Shown one piece after another: positions 9,635 to 18,359 of a stretch of DNA of 51,824 bases. Position 1 is the stretch's first letter. Each line of letters begins with the position of its first letter. Position numbers and translations under genes: made by a program. The notes under the pieces were generated by a model. That model saw only the letters and a list, made by a program, of their open reading frames with translations. It was not told the origin of the DNA and did not search any database. Origin of the DNA: CAZLPZ01 sp964561535 (GTDB taxonomy: Bacteria > Pseudomonadota > Alphaproteobacteria > Micavibrionales > Micavibrionaceae); contig CAZLPZ010000007.1 of NCBI GenBank assembly GCA_964561535.1, forward strand, positions 1 through 51,824, read 5' to 3'.

Positions 9635-10948
9635 TTAATACCGATACGTATCTTTCTTAAACGGACCCTTCACGGCAACATCAATATAATCGGCTTGATC
9701 TTTGGAGAGTACTGTCAACTGCGCCCCTAATTTTTCCAAATGCAGCATCGCGACTTTTTCATCCAGATGTTTGGGTAACACATAAACACCCACCGGATAT
9801 TTACCCGGATTCGCCCATAATTCAATCTGGGCCAAGGTTTGATTTGTAAACGATGCCGACATCACAAAACTCGGGTGACCCGTGGCACAGCCCAAATTCA
9901 CCAAACGCCCTTCGGCGAGCAATATAATTCGCTTGCCGTTCGGAAATTCGACTTCATCAACTTGAGGTTTGACATTGTGCCATTTATAATTGCGCAATGC
10001 GTCGACTTGAATTTCTGTATCAAAATGCCCAATGTTACAGACAATCGCCCGGTCTTTCATGGCGCGCATATGATCCGCCGTGATCACATCTTTGTTCCCC
10101 GTTGCGGTTACAAAAATATCGGCCATCGGGGCTGCTGTATCCATCGTGACCACTTGATACCCTTCCATTGCGGCTTGAAGCGCGCAAATCGGATCAATTT
10201 CTGTGATCATAACGCGTGCACCTTGGGACCGCAAGGATTCCGCAGACCCCTTGCCCACATCACCAAATCCGGCCACAACCGCAATTTTTCCGGCAATCAT
10301 CACATCTGTAGCGCGTTTAATTCCGTCAACCAATGATTCACGGCACCCATAAAGATTATCAAATTTTGATTTCGTTACACTGTCGTTCACGTTAAACGCG
10401 GGAACTTTCAATTCACCTTTTTTCTGCATATCCATCAGACGGAGCACGCCCGTTGTGGTTTCTTCCGAAATTCCTTTTACGTCTTTCAGCATGTCTGGAT
10501 ATTTATCATGCATCAATTTGGTGAGATCCCCACCATCATCCAAAATCATGTTCGGAGTCCAGTTGTTCGGGCCAAAAATCGTTTGTTCAATACAATCCCA
10601 AAATTCGGTATCATTCATCCCTTTCCACGCAAAGACCGGAATGCCAGCGGCCGCTATCGCTGATGCCGCCTGATCTTGGGTTGAAAAAATATTGCATGAC
10701 GACCAGCGTACGGTGGCCCCCAGGGCGGTTAGTGTTTCAATCAGCACAGCTGTTTGAATGGTCATATGCAAGCAGCCGGCAATTCGCGCGCCTTTCAAGG
10801 GTTGCTTTGGTCCATATTCCGCACGCAAAGCCATTAACCCCGGCATTTCCGTTTCGGCGATTTTGATTTCTTTACGACCCCAATCCGCGAGCGTCATATC
10901 TTTAACTTTATAATCTGGGGTATTTGTGGTTTTGGCCGCGAGGGTCAT
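9635..10948 (-). CDS. ahcY: Adenosylhomocysteinase
   Basis: Hydrolyses S-adenosylhomocysteine to homocysteine and adenosine, keeping methyltransferases free of product inhibition. Recognised by NDSVTKSKFDNLYGCRESL at the substrate site, the NAD-binding motif VAGFGDVGKGSAESL and the C-terminal KDQADYIDV...YRY end. The open frame extends to 11026, but the family usually begins just before the segment DYKVKDMTLADWGRKEI. The ATG at 10948 (437 residues), with GGATG upstream, is therefore preferred; the extension looks like untranslated leader. A palindromic element sits in its upstream region. I saw no SAH riboswitch consensus, which is common ahead of this gene elsewhere. Confidence 0.95.
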   Translation of the reverse strand: MTLAAKTTNTPDYKVKDMTLADWGRKEIKIAETEMPGLMALRAEYGPKQPLKGARIAGCLHMTIQTAVLIETLTALGATVRWSSCNIFSTQDQAASAIAAAGIPVFAWKGMNDTEFWDCIEQTIFGPNNWTPNMILDDGGDLTKLMHDKYPDMLKDVKGISEETTTGVLRLMDMQKKGELKVPAFNVNDSVTKSKFDNLYGCRESLVDGIKRATDVMIAGKIAVVAGFGDVGKGSAESLRSQGARVMITEIDPICALQAAMEGYQVVTMDTAAPMADIFVTATGNKDVITADHMRAMKDRAIVCNIGHFDTEIQVDALRNYKWHNVKPQVDEVEFPNGKRIILLAEGRLVNLGCATGHPSFVMSASFTNQTLAQIELWANPGKYPVGVYVLPKHLDEKVAMLHLEKLGAQLTVLSKDQADYIDVAVKGPFKKDTYRY

Positions 10949-11045
10949 TTGATCATCCAATCTTTTTGGTCTAGGTGAAACGATATCTTGGTCACTAGAT
11001 TTAAGGGAATTTGAGTGGGATGGCAAGATGTGTCTTTAAGGCTTA

Positions 11046-11073
11046 TGTCCTCCTGGCGCAGGCCGGGATGACA
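11046..11073. repeat. Palindromic element, short form (copy 2)
   Basis: A 28-bp short copy with ends TGTCCTCC and GGGATGACA, somewhat degenerate on one arm. Another GGATGACA end lies at 11083-11090 and may be a remnant of a longer copy. It lies about 100 bp upstream of the ahcY start and so would be in its leader or promoter region. Confidence 0.75.
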
Positions 11074-11099
11074 CTCTAAGTTGGATGACACCTCGACGT

Positions 11100-11132
11100 A
11101 AAAAACCCCGCTGAATAAGAGCGGGGTTTTTT
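11100..11132 (-). terminator. Rho-independent terminator of the autotransporter gene
   Basis: A perfect 12-bp stem (AAAAAACCCCGC / GCGGGGTTTTTT) with a 9-base loop, 29 bp after the autotransporter stop on the minus strand. It works in either direction by sequence, but only the minus-strand gene ends here. Confidence 0.92.
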
Positions 11133-11160
11133 GAATATTTAAGATTAGGTTCTTAAAGAT

Positions 11161-13584
11161 TTAGAACTTGTATCCGGCGCGGACAAACCCGGAATGAGCC
11201 GAATAATCTTCGCCTTTCATTTCGTAGTCATAGCTGACTTTCACGCTGGCGGCACTGTCCATATCATAGGCGAGTGATGCGCCAATGTTGAACTTGCCTT
11301 GTGAAGGATCAGCACCCGTTGTTTTGAACGCCGCGCCACCACCATTGAATGTCGATGAAGCTTCGACTGCATCCCCAATCACATCATAGCGATAGCCAAA
11401 GTCTACGGCCGGGGTCAATGATGATCCGTCCATGTCAATCGCGTCAAACGCAACTTCTGCACCCACACCCAATTCGAGGATGTTGATCGAGTCGGTATCA
11501 ACGGTCATGTTGGCTGTGCCTGCACCAGTTTCGGTATAGTTGCCAATCGACACGTGTTGAAAGTTCACACCTGTGTTCGGGGTTAATGTCACACCCGATG
11601 CCAAAGCCAATGTACGTCCGACCGATACTTTCGCAATATATTGGTTGCTGTCATAATCGGCATCGGCATTGATCGTCGACACACCACCCACCGCATGACG
11701 GGTTTGGTCAATCGAGTTACGACCATAGGCCAATGTCCCGTTCACAAACGCGCCATCACCCAACCCTTGTTCGCCATAGAGCGAGAGTTGATAGCTGTTA
11801 ATGTCGGTTTCGGTGGTGTTCGCATTATCCGAGTCAACACTGGTTTTTCCATATGACAAGGCCAACCCGAGGGTGGCATCATCCATCACATCCGCTGTAT
11901 CAATCCCAACAGCAGCACCGTAGGTGTCGGCTTCGTATCCGTCCACATCGCCACGGTCATCTTGGGTTGCAAGTTTACCAAAACCCTGCATCCAGACTTC
12001 CATGCCATTTGACATTTGGCCGGCCACCATTCCAGATTCATCACCCGAACGGATCGACGCCAAACGTGTATCGGTTACGCCAACCGATTGCGCGGCAACA
12101 TCAACAACCGTATCGATCGCACCCGCATCAACCGACGGCAAAGTTGCTTCGGCACGTTCGTTTGCAACCGTTGTGGTCGCGCTGTCAAACACTTTATCTA
12201 AAACAGTGGTTAAATTTCCTGTTGCAGTAGCTCCAACACTGTTCAAAATCGTAACAACATTGTCATTGTTTGTGTTCGTTGTTGCATTGGTAAGTGCTTC
12301 ACCATCTTTCAAACGATAGCGAACATCAACTTCGTTCGTATTCAGAACTGTTTCAAAATCGTAGAATATGCTGTTATCCGTTGTATTCAAAGGAACCGTC
12401 GATGCAGCACCCCCGTTAAATACAGTAGACACTGTCTGCCAGCTTGTCGTTGCCGGAACATATCCAGACACATCAAACACAACAGATTCAGCTCCTAAAG
12501 CAATCGCACCCGAAGAAACAAGTTTCCCGAAATCTGCGGTTGTCAACGAACCATCATCATCATTCACTTCAATATAATAAGTCCCTGCGCCCGTAAAGGT
12601 TGCTGTGGTTAATGTTTTATTCCGGGCAATATAAACCGATCCATCATTATCAAAGTTTGTTGTGCTTACATCGTCACTAAAACGAGCAACGCCATTCGAA
12701 GCCACATCAACAATGTTCATAAGTTGCGAACCACCGATAATCCCAGAGAAGGTTACCCCAGAAGAACTGGTATTCGATACAACAACTTTACCTTCTGCGG
12801 CGGTCGCACCGTTAATGGTCCCTGCAACGGTTTGTGCAGCTGCGCCATCAAACGTAATGGTCACGATACCTTCGGCTTGGGAGTCAACTTCTTGGATTGT
12901 GACAGCCGTAAACGTCGTATTTCCGGCAAAATTCATATTCACGTCGCCTTCACCCGTAGCAGTTACCGTCACGGTAGCACCAAAAGTTGCATCGCCGTTC
13001 ACATCTAAAATCGCACGTGACCCCGAAGAACCGGCGCCATCCCCATCCGCAGAGGTGATCGTTGTCGCGCCTGTCACCGACAAATCATCCCCAACGTTCA
13101 ATGTGAAATCTTTATCCGCACTGGCTTCGTTTGCAACCAATCCAAGTGTTGTTCCAATTGTTAAGTCATCGGTAATCGTCGTTGTAATCGCCGCATTATC
13201 ACCGTTATCTCCGGTAATTGCAAAGGCCGCATCAATCACTGCATCGGCAATTGTTATCGTCAAATCTGCGGCTGCACCCGTCGTGATCGCAATGGTACCA
13301 ATACCACCGGTTGTATCCGTGACATTACCCAAAATAAAAGTGTTCGTCGTGGCGGCGGTATCACTTGCCGTTGCATCGTTTGTAATCGTCAATGTCGCGG
13401 CACCAGTAATAATATTCACGTTATCGCCAGCAACTGCTGTTGCAACAGACGCACTTGTCCGTGTACCGGCACTTGCCCATGTGGCGCTTGCAGCGGTACT
13501 TAAATCAGCGGCGTTTGCGCCTGATGCGCCAACGGCAACAAGGGCGGTTCCAAGAAGTAATGCTTTTTTAAATGATGTCGTCAT
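11161..13584 (-). CDS. Autotransporter (type Va) with outer-membrane beta-barrel, adhesin-like
   Basis: A secreted or surface-exposed protein of 807 residues. The signal peptide (KKALLLGTALVAVGASGANA, cleavage after ANA near residue 26) leads to a passenger of about 500 residues that is rich in Thr, Ala, Asp, Gly and Val, with repeated short beta-strand motifs typical of a beta-helix. The C-terminal 270 residues form the autotransporter barrel (starting near MSNGMEVWMQGFG) and end in aromatic Phe (FVRAGYKF), the BAM recognition signal. There is no cysteine anywhere, as usual for this secretion route. The start at 13584 follows GGAG; the 10-residue longer frame does not. No protease or lipase motif is visible in the passenger, so adhesion is an inference. 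It resembles the rickettsial Sca/OmpB type in composition only. Confidence 0.88.
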   Translation of the reverse strand: MTTSFKKALLLGTALVAVGASGANAADLSTAASATWASAGTRTSASVATAVAGDNVNIITGAATLTITNDATASDTAATTNTFILGNVTDTTGGIGTIAITTGAAADLTITIADAVIDAAFAITGDNGDNAAITTTITDDLTIGTTLGLVANEASADKDFTLNVGDDLSVTGATTITSADGDGAGSSGSRAILDVNGDATFGATVTVTATGEGDVNMNFAGNTTFTAVTIQEVDSQAEGIVTITFDGAAAQTVAGTINGATAAEGKVVVSNTSSSGVTFSGIIGGSQLMNIVDVASNGVARFSDDVSTTNFDNDGSVYIARNKTLTTATFTGAGTYYIEVNDDDGSLTTADFGKLVSSGAIALGAESVVFDVSGYVPATTSWQTVSTVFNGGAASTVPLNTTDNSIFYDFETVLNTNEVDVRYRLKDGEALTNATTNTNNDNVVTILNSVGATATGNLTTVLDKVFDSATTTVANERAEATLPSVDAGAIDTVVDVAAQSVGVTDTRLASIRSGDESGMVAGQMSNGMEVWMQGFGKLATQDDRGDVDGYEADTYGAAVGIDTADVMDDATLGLALSYGKTSVDSDNANTTETDINSYQLSLYGEQGLGDGAFVNGTLAYGRNSIDQTRHAVGGVSTINADADYDSNQYIAKVSVGRTLALASGVTLTPNTGVNFQHVSIGNYTETGAGTANMTVDTDSINILELGVGAEVAFDAIDMDGSSLTPAVDFGYRYDVIGDAVEASSTFNGGGAAFKTTGADPSQGKFNIGASLAYDMDSAASVKVSYDYEMKGEDYSAHSGFVRAGYKF

Positions 13585-13700
13585 CGAAGATGTCTCCTGA
13601 CTTTGGTTAAACAAAAGGCGTTTGGGCGATTATTGACCGAATTTAAAGAGGGTCTCGCCAAAATCCACCGTTATCATGACGGCCTTCCCCCCCTGGCAAA

Positions 13701-13728
13701 AGAATATTTTGCATTCCCCCTGTATCAA
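13701..13728 (-). promoter_or_regulatory. Predicted sigma-70 promoter of the autotransporter gene
   Basis: On the minus strand TTGATA (13723-13728) and TATTCT (13701-13706) are separated by 16 bases, giving a leader of about 110 nt before the ATG at 13584. The rest of the roughly 400-bp gap up to rpmJ holds the rpmJ terminator, a repeat fragment and no supportable gene. Confidence 0.55.
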
Positions 13729-13893
13729 GTTGCCACGTGATGCATTTTTGTCACATTTATTTTCGATAAGATATGTTTTACTACGAAATCCGTTTTCTCT
13801 TTTGACAGAAGACGGCTGCACCTAATCGATAACCCTGCATTTTAACGATTCGTTGAGGAACATGTTATTCTGGCATCGGTCGGAATAACATCC

Positions 13894-13927
13894 AAAAAAA
13901 AATCCCGCGCAAGGCGGGAGTTTTTTT
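13894..13927 (-). terminator. Rho-independent terminator after rpmJ
   Basis: The CCCGC/GCGGG core stem is flanked by long A and T runs on both sides, so it can act in both directions. It lies about 70 bp after the rpmJ stop on the minus strand. Confidence 0.85.
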
Positions 13928-13966
13928 GTGTTTCTTTATTTGCAGAAGGTCCGAGGATAATAATGA

Positions 13967-13991
13967 GGTCCCGGCCTGCCCCGGGACAACA
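13967..13991. repeat. Palindromic element, partial copy (copy 3)
   Basis: A 25-bp hairpin, GGTCCCGGCC...CCGGGACAACA, matching the right-hand half of the long copy at 14365-14426. The left half is missing. It lies between the rpmJ stop and its terminator, so it would be in the rpmJ 3' untranslated region. Confidence 0.75.
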
Positions 13992-13998
13992 ATCAATA

Positions 13999-14124
13999 TT
14001 AACCCTGACGTGCTTTAAAACGGGGGTTTTTCTTATTAATCACATACACACGGCCTTTGCGGCGAATAACGCGGCAATTCCGATCCCGTACTTTTAGCGA
14101 TTTAAGTGAGTTGACAACTTTCAT
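13999..14124 (-). CDS. rpmJ: 50S ribosomal protein L36 (41-residue, zinc-free type)
   Basis: The small basic protein MKVVNSLKSLKVRDRNCRVI... ending NPRFKARQG is the 41-residue L36 variant typical of alphaproteobacteria. It has a single Cys and lacks the C-x2-C...C-x4-H zinc knuckle of the 37-38-residue type. It binds 23S rRNA in the large subunit. The frame continues upstream to 14187, but those 21 residues do not match the family and the ATG at 14124 gives the exact family N-terminus. It is transcribed alone, away from the SRP RNA gene. Confidence 0.95.
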   Translation of the reverse strand: MKVVNSLKSLKVRDRNCRVIRRKGRVYVINKKNPRFKARQG

Positions 14125-14235
14125 GATCAAAATCCTATCTTTGCAGAAATTCTGCCGGACTTTACAAAACCCCCACCCCCTTGTCAAGTATGATCTTATA
14201 TCTTGATCTTTAGAGCCTATTTATGCAATAACAAC

Positions 14236-14338
14236 CTCGGAAGGCGGGCGCGCGGGCGAACGTGTCGCCAATCCGGTCAGGGCCGAAAGGCAGCAGCCGT
14301 AACGAATTCGATCGGGTCGTGTGTCCCGTCTTCCACTT
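14236..14338 (+). ncRNA. ffs: Signal recognition particle RNA (4.5S type)
   Basis: The conserved SRP hairpin tip is clear: GGTCAGGGCCGAAAGGCAGC at 14275-14294, followed by AGCCGTAACGA, which forms the Ffh-binding symmetric and asymmetric loops. The ends pair as GGAAGGCGGG (14239-14248) with CCCGTCTTCC (14325-14334), closing one long helix. A T-run at 14337-14342 marks the end. The RNA scaffolds Ffh and FtsY for co-translational membrane targeting. The exact 5' end is estimated. Confidence 0.93.
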
Positions 14339-14364
14339 TTTTCGATGATCCGATGACAAAAAAA

Positions 14365-14426
14365 TGTCATCCCGGTGAATGCCGGGATCTGGTGACATCG
14401 GGGTCCCGGCCTACGCCGGGACGACA
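14365..14426. repeat. Palindromic element, long form (copy 4)
   Basis: A 62-bp copy with ends TGTCATCCCGG and CCGGGACGACA and two internal hairpins: TCCCGGTGAATGCCGGGAT, then GTCCCGGCCTACGCCGGGAC. It lies between the SRP RNA and the UDP-glucose dehydrogenase gene. Read in the frame of the downstream gene it would encode CHPGECRDLVT, the same frame used by the copy inside tsaD, but the real start is after it. Confidence 0.9.
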
Positions 14427-14454
14427 ACTTCCCTCGAAAGGACCCCCCCTTAAA

Positions 14455-15801
14455 ATGCGTATTGGTATGATTGGTTCAGGCTATGTTGGCCTGGTATCGG
14501 GCACATGCTTTGCCGAATTTGGGCATGATGTCGTCTGTATTGATAAAAATCCCGCCAAGATTAACGCGCTGAAAAACGGGGAAATCCCCATTTATGAACC
14601 AGGGCTTGACGAACTGGTCGCCAAACAAATTAAAGCTGGGCGATTGACATTTTCAACCAACATCGCCGATGGCGTGGCCGGGATGGACGCGGTATTTATC
14701 GCCGTGGGCACCCCCCCGCGAAACGGCGATGATGGCGCCGATTTATCCCAAGTGTTTGACGCCGCACGTGAGATTGCGGGCGCCATGACCGGCTATGTGG
14801 TCGTCGTTGATAAATCAACCGTGCCGGTGGGCACGGCCCGGTTGGTTGCCAAAACCATCCGCGCGGCTAAAAATTCTGCGCAATTTGATGTGGTCTCGAA
14901 CCCCGAATTCCTGAGGGAAGGGAACGCCATTACCGATTTTATGCGCCCCGACCGCGTGGTGGTGGGCACCGATTCGGAACGCGCTGCTGAAATCATGCGC
15001 GCGATTTACCGCCCATTATACCTGAACGAAACCCCCATTTTAATCACGACACCCGAAACCGCCGAAATCATCAAATATGCGGCGAATGCGTTCCTCGCCA
15101 CCAAAATCACCTTTATCAACGAAATCGCCCGTCTGTGCGAAGTGACCGGGGCGGATGTTCAGGAAGTATCGCGCGGTATGGGCATGGACGGCCGGATCGG
15201 ATCAAAATTTTTACACGCAGGTCCCGGATATGGCGGGTCGTGCTTCCCGAAAGATACCAAGGCGCTCGCCCAAACAGGTCGCGATTTGGGTGCCATTCAA
15301 TCGGTTGTCGAATCGGTCATTGCGGCCAACACCAACACCAAAGAAACCTTGGCGAAGCGCATCATCGCGGAACTGGGGGGGGATTTAACGGGCAAAACCA
15401 TCGGTGTTTTGGGCGTGACATTCAAACCCCAAACCGATGATATGCGCGATGCGCCGTCCTTGACCATTTTGCCGATGCTCCAATCCGCGGGGGCCAATAT
15501 TGTGGCGTTTGACCCGGTGGGTCGTGAAACGGGCCAGCCGTTATTACCCGGTGTCACCTTTGCGGACCAAATGTATGATGTAGCAACCAATGCAGATGCC
15601 GTGCTCGTTTTAACGGAATGGAACGAATTCCGCGCGCTGGATCTCGATCGGTTGGCAGACAGGATGCGCACGCCGATCATGTTCGATTTCCGCAACATCT
15701 ATAAACCTGCCGAGATGATCCACACACCGTTTATCTATCATTCGATCGGCCGGGTTAAAACCACCCCCGTCGCCCCGAAATTGCGTCAGGTGAATGTGTA
15801 A
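14455..15801 (+). CDS. UDP-glucose 6-dehydrogenase
   Basis: Oxidises UDP-glucose to UDP-glucuronate with two NAD+, feeding capsule, exopolysaccharide or LPS sugars. The N-terminal Rossmann motif is IGMIGSGYVGLVSG, and the catalytic thiol is Cys263 in GGSCFPKDT. The C-terminal UDP-binding domain (about 310-440) has GVLGVTFKPQTDDMRDAPS. Its 448 residues are family length. The start at 14455 is chosen over an open frame reaching back to 14203 because that extension runs through the SRP RNA and a repeat; AAAGGA lies 12 bases upstream. It is followed after 6 bp by cysQ, so the two are probably cotranscribed. The body looks more GC-rich than several neighbours. Confidence 0.95.
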   Translation: MRIGMIGSGYVGLVSGTCFAEFGHDVVCIDKNPAKINALKNGEIPIYEPGLDELVAKQIKAGRLTFSTNIADGVAGMDAVFIAVGTPPRNGDDGADLSQVFDAAREIAGAMTGYVVVVDKSTVPVGTARLVAKTIRAAKNSAQFDVVSNPEFLREGNAITDFMRPDRVVVGTDSERAAEIMRAIYRPLYLNETPILITTPETAEIIKYAANAFLATKITFINEIARLCEVTGADVQEVSRGMGMDGRIGSKFLHAGPGYGGSCFPKDTKALAQTGRDLGAIQSVVESVIAANTNTKETLAKRIIAELGGDLTGKTIGVLGVTFKPQTDDMRDAPSLTILPMLQSAGANIVAFDPVGRETGQPLLPGVTFADQMYDVATNADAVLVLTEWNEFRALDLDRLADRMRTPIMFDFRNIYKPAEMIHTPFIYHSIGRVKTTPVAPKLRQVNV

Positions 15802-15807
15802 CCACCC

Positions 15808-16677
15808 GTGACATACTCAACCACCACCCAAAAACTTCTCGATCACCTGCCGGCGCTTGCCGGCATGGTGCGGCGCGTGGCAATTGCCGCAGGCGCGGCG
15901 ATCATGGAGCATTACGACGAATCGGGATTCAAAGGTGAGATTCAATTTAAAAGCGACAACAGTCCCGTAACAGCTGCCGACCTAATCGCCGATGAAATCA
16001 TCCGCGATGGATTAAAATCCATCACCCCGGACATTCCGATTGTAACGGAAGAAACCGCGCATCTGGTTGATCATGCGGCCCTAAACGCCGCGCCTCATTA
16101 TTGGTTGGTTGACGGATTGGACGGCACTAAAGCGTTTCGCAAAGGCGATCCGGATTTTACCGTCAACATCGCCCTGATCCACCATACAAACCCTATCTTG
16201 GGGGTGATCTATGCCCCTGCTTTGGGGGATGGATATGCGGGTACCCTAGCCGAAACATCGCGTGCCTTTAAATGGAATGATGACACAAATACTGATTCCG
16301 ATATACACGTACGCCGCATTCCCAAAAACGGCCTGACGCTGCTCACCAGTACGACCCAAAACCCCAGCGCACACACCCGACATTTTATCGACAGTTTAAA
16401 ATTAAACCGCCATATCAAACGCCATTCATCGATCAAATTTTGTGAAATCGCGGTGGGCCGCGCCGATGTTATGATCGCCGCGCGTGACATTTATTTTTGG
16501 GATACAGCTGCAGGCGACGCCATCATCCGCGCTGCCGGCGGATTTGCCGTTGATTTATTTGGCCAAACCTTACTTTATGACCGCACCGTCCCGCATTTTG
16601 TGAATTTTGGATTAATCGCAGGAAATGATCTGGATTATATCCAGCCCATTATTCAAGAATTTAATCAAGAAAAATGA
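15808..16677 (+). CDS. cysQ: 3'(2'),5'-bisphosphate nucleotidase CysQ
   Basis: A Mg2+-dependent phosphatase that removes the 3' phosphate from PAP, a by-product of sulfate assimilation and acyl-carrier-protein loading. It has the inositol-monophosphatase-fold metal motifs: EE in VTEETA, DGLDGT at residues 102-107 (the more usual form is DPLDGT) and WDTAAGDAI toward the C-terminus. The start is GTG at 15808, 6 bp after the UDP-glucose dehydrogenase stop; there is no strong ribosome binding site, consistent with coupling. No sulfate assimilation genes are in the window. Confidence 0.9.
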   Translation: MTYSTTTQKLLDHLPALAGMVRRVAIAAGAAIMEHYDESGFKGEIQFKSDNSPVTAADLIADEIIRDGLKSITPDIPIVTEETAHLVDHAALNAAPHYWLVDGLDGTKAFRKGDPDFTVNIALIHHTNPILGVIYAPALGDGYAGTLAETSRAFKWNDDTNTDSDIHVRRIPKNGLTLLTSTTQNPSAHTRHFIDSLKLNRHIKRHSSIKFCEIAVGRADVMIAARDIYFWDTAAGDAIIRAAGGFAVDLFGQTLLYDRTVPHFVNFGLIAGNDLDYIQPIIQEFNQEK

Positions 16678-16704
16678 CACGATACGAATGAAAGGAAAGT
16701 TTCT

Positions 16705-18336
16705 TTAAATCGCTTCAAATCGCCACTGAATTTTTTTAGATGCAGACTTAATTTGTCCTGACAAAATAATCTGACGCGTCTTAACGGGTTTTCCTGTTTC
16801 GGCCAAATATACACTGTCTTCAACCGTCAACACATCACTGTTACTGTGAAATTGCCATATGGCACCGTCCGGTAAACTTAAAGAAATAATCGATTTTTCA
16901 CGCGGCGCCCCATGGACCATCACGGCCGACACCGATGGGTGTAAATGAAACCGTATCGTATAATCAAGAGGAGAGACAGGCGCCACAGATGTCTCCATCC
17001 GATCTTCGCCTTTTATTTGAAAACCGTCTTGTGACAAAATTATTTTACGCGCATGAATAAACCCATTGCGCGTTTCATATCCATTATGAACAATTTCAAC
17101 TGTACTTATACCACCCCGATCATCCCGTAAAATATCCACATCGGCAAGACCTGTAACGGCTGTATTATCCTGATGTCCCATTGTCAGAGTTGAATGCGCA
17201 GAAGTTGCCGCGAGCAAATCACGCCACAACGGATCGGTTGCATGCGTCCCGCAATTTACAACAACACGCGTGCCGGCCGCCGACCACTCAAAGGCACTCG
17301 TTGAGGCATGATGCCCCGCACCCGATGGTGATCGTCCGGCATCCATCACAATGATGGATGGCCCCGCAGCGAGTCGTTCAAATCCGGTATAAGGAAGCGT
17401 CAACGGTGTGGCCACCGATCCCCCAACATGATATAAAATTGCATCAATTTCGGATGCAATCGACAATCCCCCCCCATGAAATGTCGCCATACGACCATCA
17501 CCCAAACGTAAAGCGCGCAATCCAGGCGCCATTTTATCAATCGCGTGCGCAATAAAAACAGGAACGGGTGTCATCGCAGATTCAAAAGAATTTTTTAAAT
17601 CCACAAACATTTTCAACAAATGAGGTAAATCACCCGGACGACGCGTAACCGGTCCTCCATCCACCAACACCGTCATTTGAACAGCACGTTCCATTTTCTT
17701 TAAAATTGGAATCATATCAAAGGGCGGCATTGATGCAGCAAGGCCAATGGTTAAAATGGCCGATGTTAATTCTAAAATATCAATTGATAATGTGGCGCCG
17801 TTTAATGCTTTTTTTAAAAAATAGAGACTACTTATTACCCCGTCCATAATCATCTTCCGATCATCATCCCCTAAGACAGGTTCAAAAAATGAATAACATC
17901 CAACCAACCGACGCAACCGTTCATTCATAACTGAAAATGACTGTTGATCGATTGTCGCGCCTAAATTTCCACGCGTCCATAACGTTACAAGTCTTGCGGC
18001 AGCACGTCGCGCCTCATCCGTTCCAACAGCCCGTACATCCAGTAACCATTGGAATGTATGAAAAGCAGGGTCTAACTCACGCTCCCCATATGCAGAAAAC
18101 AACGTACATAAAAAATCATCTCGTGATAACAACGCGAATGACGTTAAATCAGCCCCGCGGGCTGGATCTCCCGGCCACAAATCTACCGGACACGATAGAA
18201 AAGAAATAGATCCTTGAAAGCCTTGTTTTTTAAACGAAGATCCTATTGTGCGCCCCCCCTTACGCCAAATATTTTCGCGCGCATCTGTAACAACGCCCCT
18301 TGTCTTTTGCATCAATTGATACGTTTTGCGTAGCAT
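16705..18336 (-). CDS. Heparinase II/III family protein
   Basis: A predicted polysaccharide lyase-like protein of 543 residues. It has an alpha/alpha barrel N-terminal half (about 80-330) and a beta-sandwich C-terminal half that includes SPSGAGHHASTSAFEW and NCGTHATDPLWRD, the conserved core of the heparinase II/III C-terminal domain. In alphaproteobacteria it is commonly found beside rpe and rsmB, as here, and usually upstream of purH, which is not present. No signal peptide is obvious, so a substrate outside the cell cannot be assumed; its biological substrate is unknown. It lies 23 bp downstream of rpe, probably in the same transcript. Confidence 0.85.
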   Translation of the reverse strand: MLRKTYQLMQKTRGVVTDARENIWRKGGRTIGSSFKKQGFQGSISFLSCPVDLWPGDPARGADLTSFALLSRDDFLCTLFSAYGERELDPAFHTFQWLLDVRAVGTDEARRAAARLVTLWTRGNLGATIDQQSFSVMNERLRRLVGCYSFFEPVLGDDDRKMIMDGVISSLYFLKKALNGATLSIDILELTSAILTIGLAASMPPFDMIPILKKMERAVQMTVLVDGGPVTRRPGDLPHLLKMFVDLKNSFESAMTPVPVFIAHAIDKMAPGLRALRLGDGRMATFHGGGLSIASEIDAILYHVGGSVATPLTLPYTGFERLAAGPSIIVMDAGRSPSGAGHHASTSAFEWSAAGTRVVVNCGTHATDPLWRDLLAATSAHSTLTMGHQDNTAVTGLADVDILRDDRGGISTVEIVHNGYETRNGFIHARKIILSQDGFQIKGEDRMETSVAPVSPLDYTIRFHLHPSVSAVMVHGAPREKSIISLSLPDGAIWQFHSNSDVLTVEDSVYLAETGKPVKTRQIILSGQIKSASKKIQWRFEAI

Positions 18337-18359
18337 TTTTTTATTCCTTTAAAATGACA

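Noticed and set aside
10949..11045. Possible SAH riboswitch upstream of ahcY
   Set aside because: The expected GC-rich conserved core and pseudoknot segments were not found; the stretch is AT-rich and partly occupied by a repeat.
12662..13600. A 312-codon open frame on the plus strand opposite the autotransporter gene
   Set aside because: It lies entirely antisense to the passenger domain and its Val/Ala/Pro/Ser-rich product only mirrors the Thr/Ala/Asp codons of the real gene; no ribosome binding site or domain.
14203..14454. N-terminal extension of the UDP-glucose dehydrogenase frame
   Set aside because: It translates the SRP RNA gene and a palindromic element; the family N-terminus and a ribosome binding site fit 14455.
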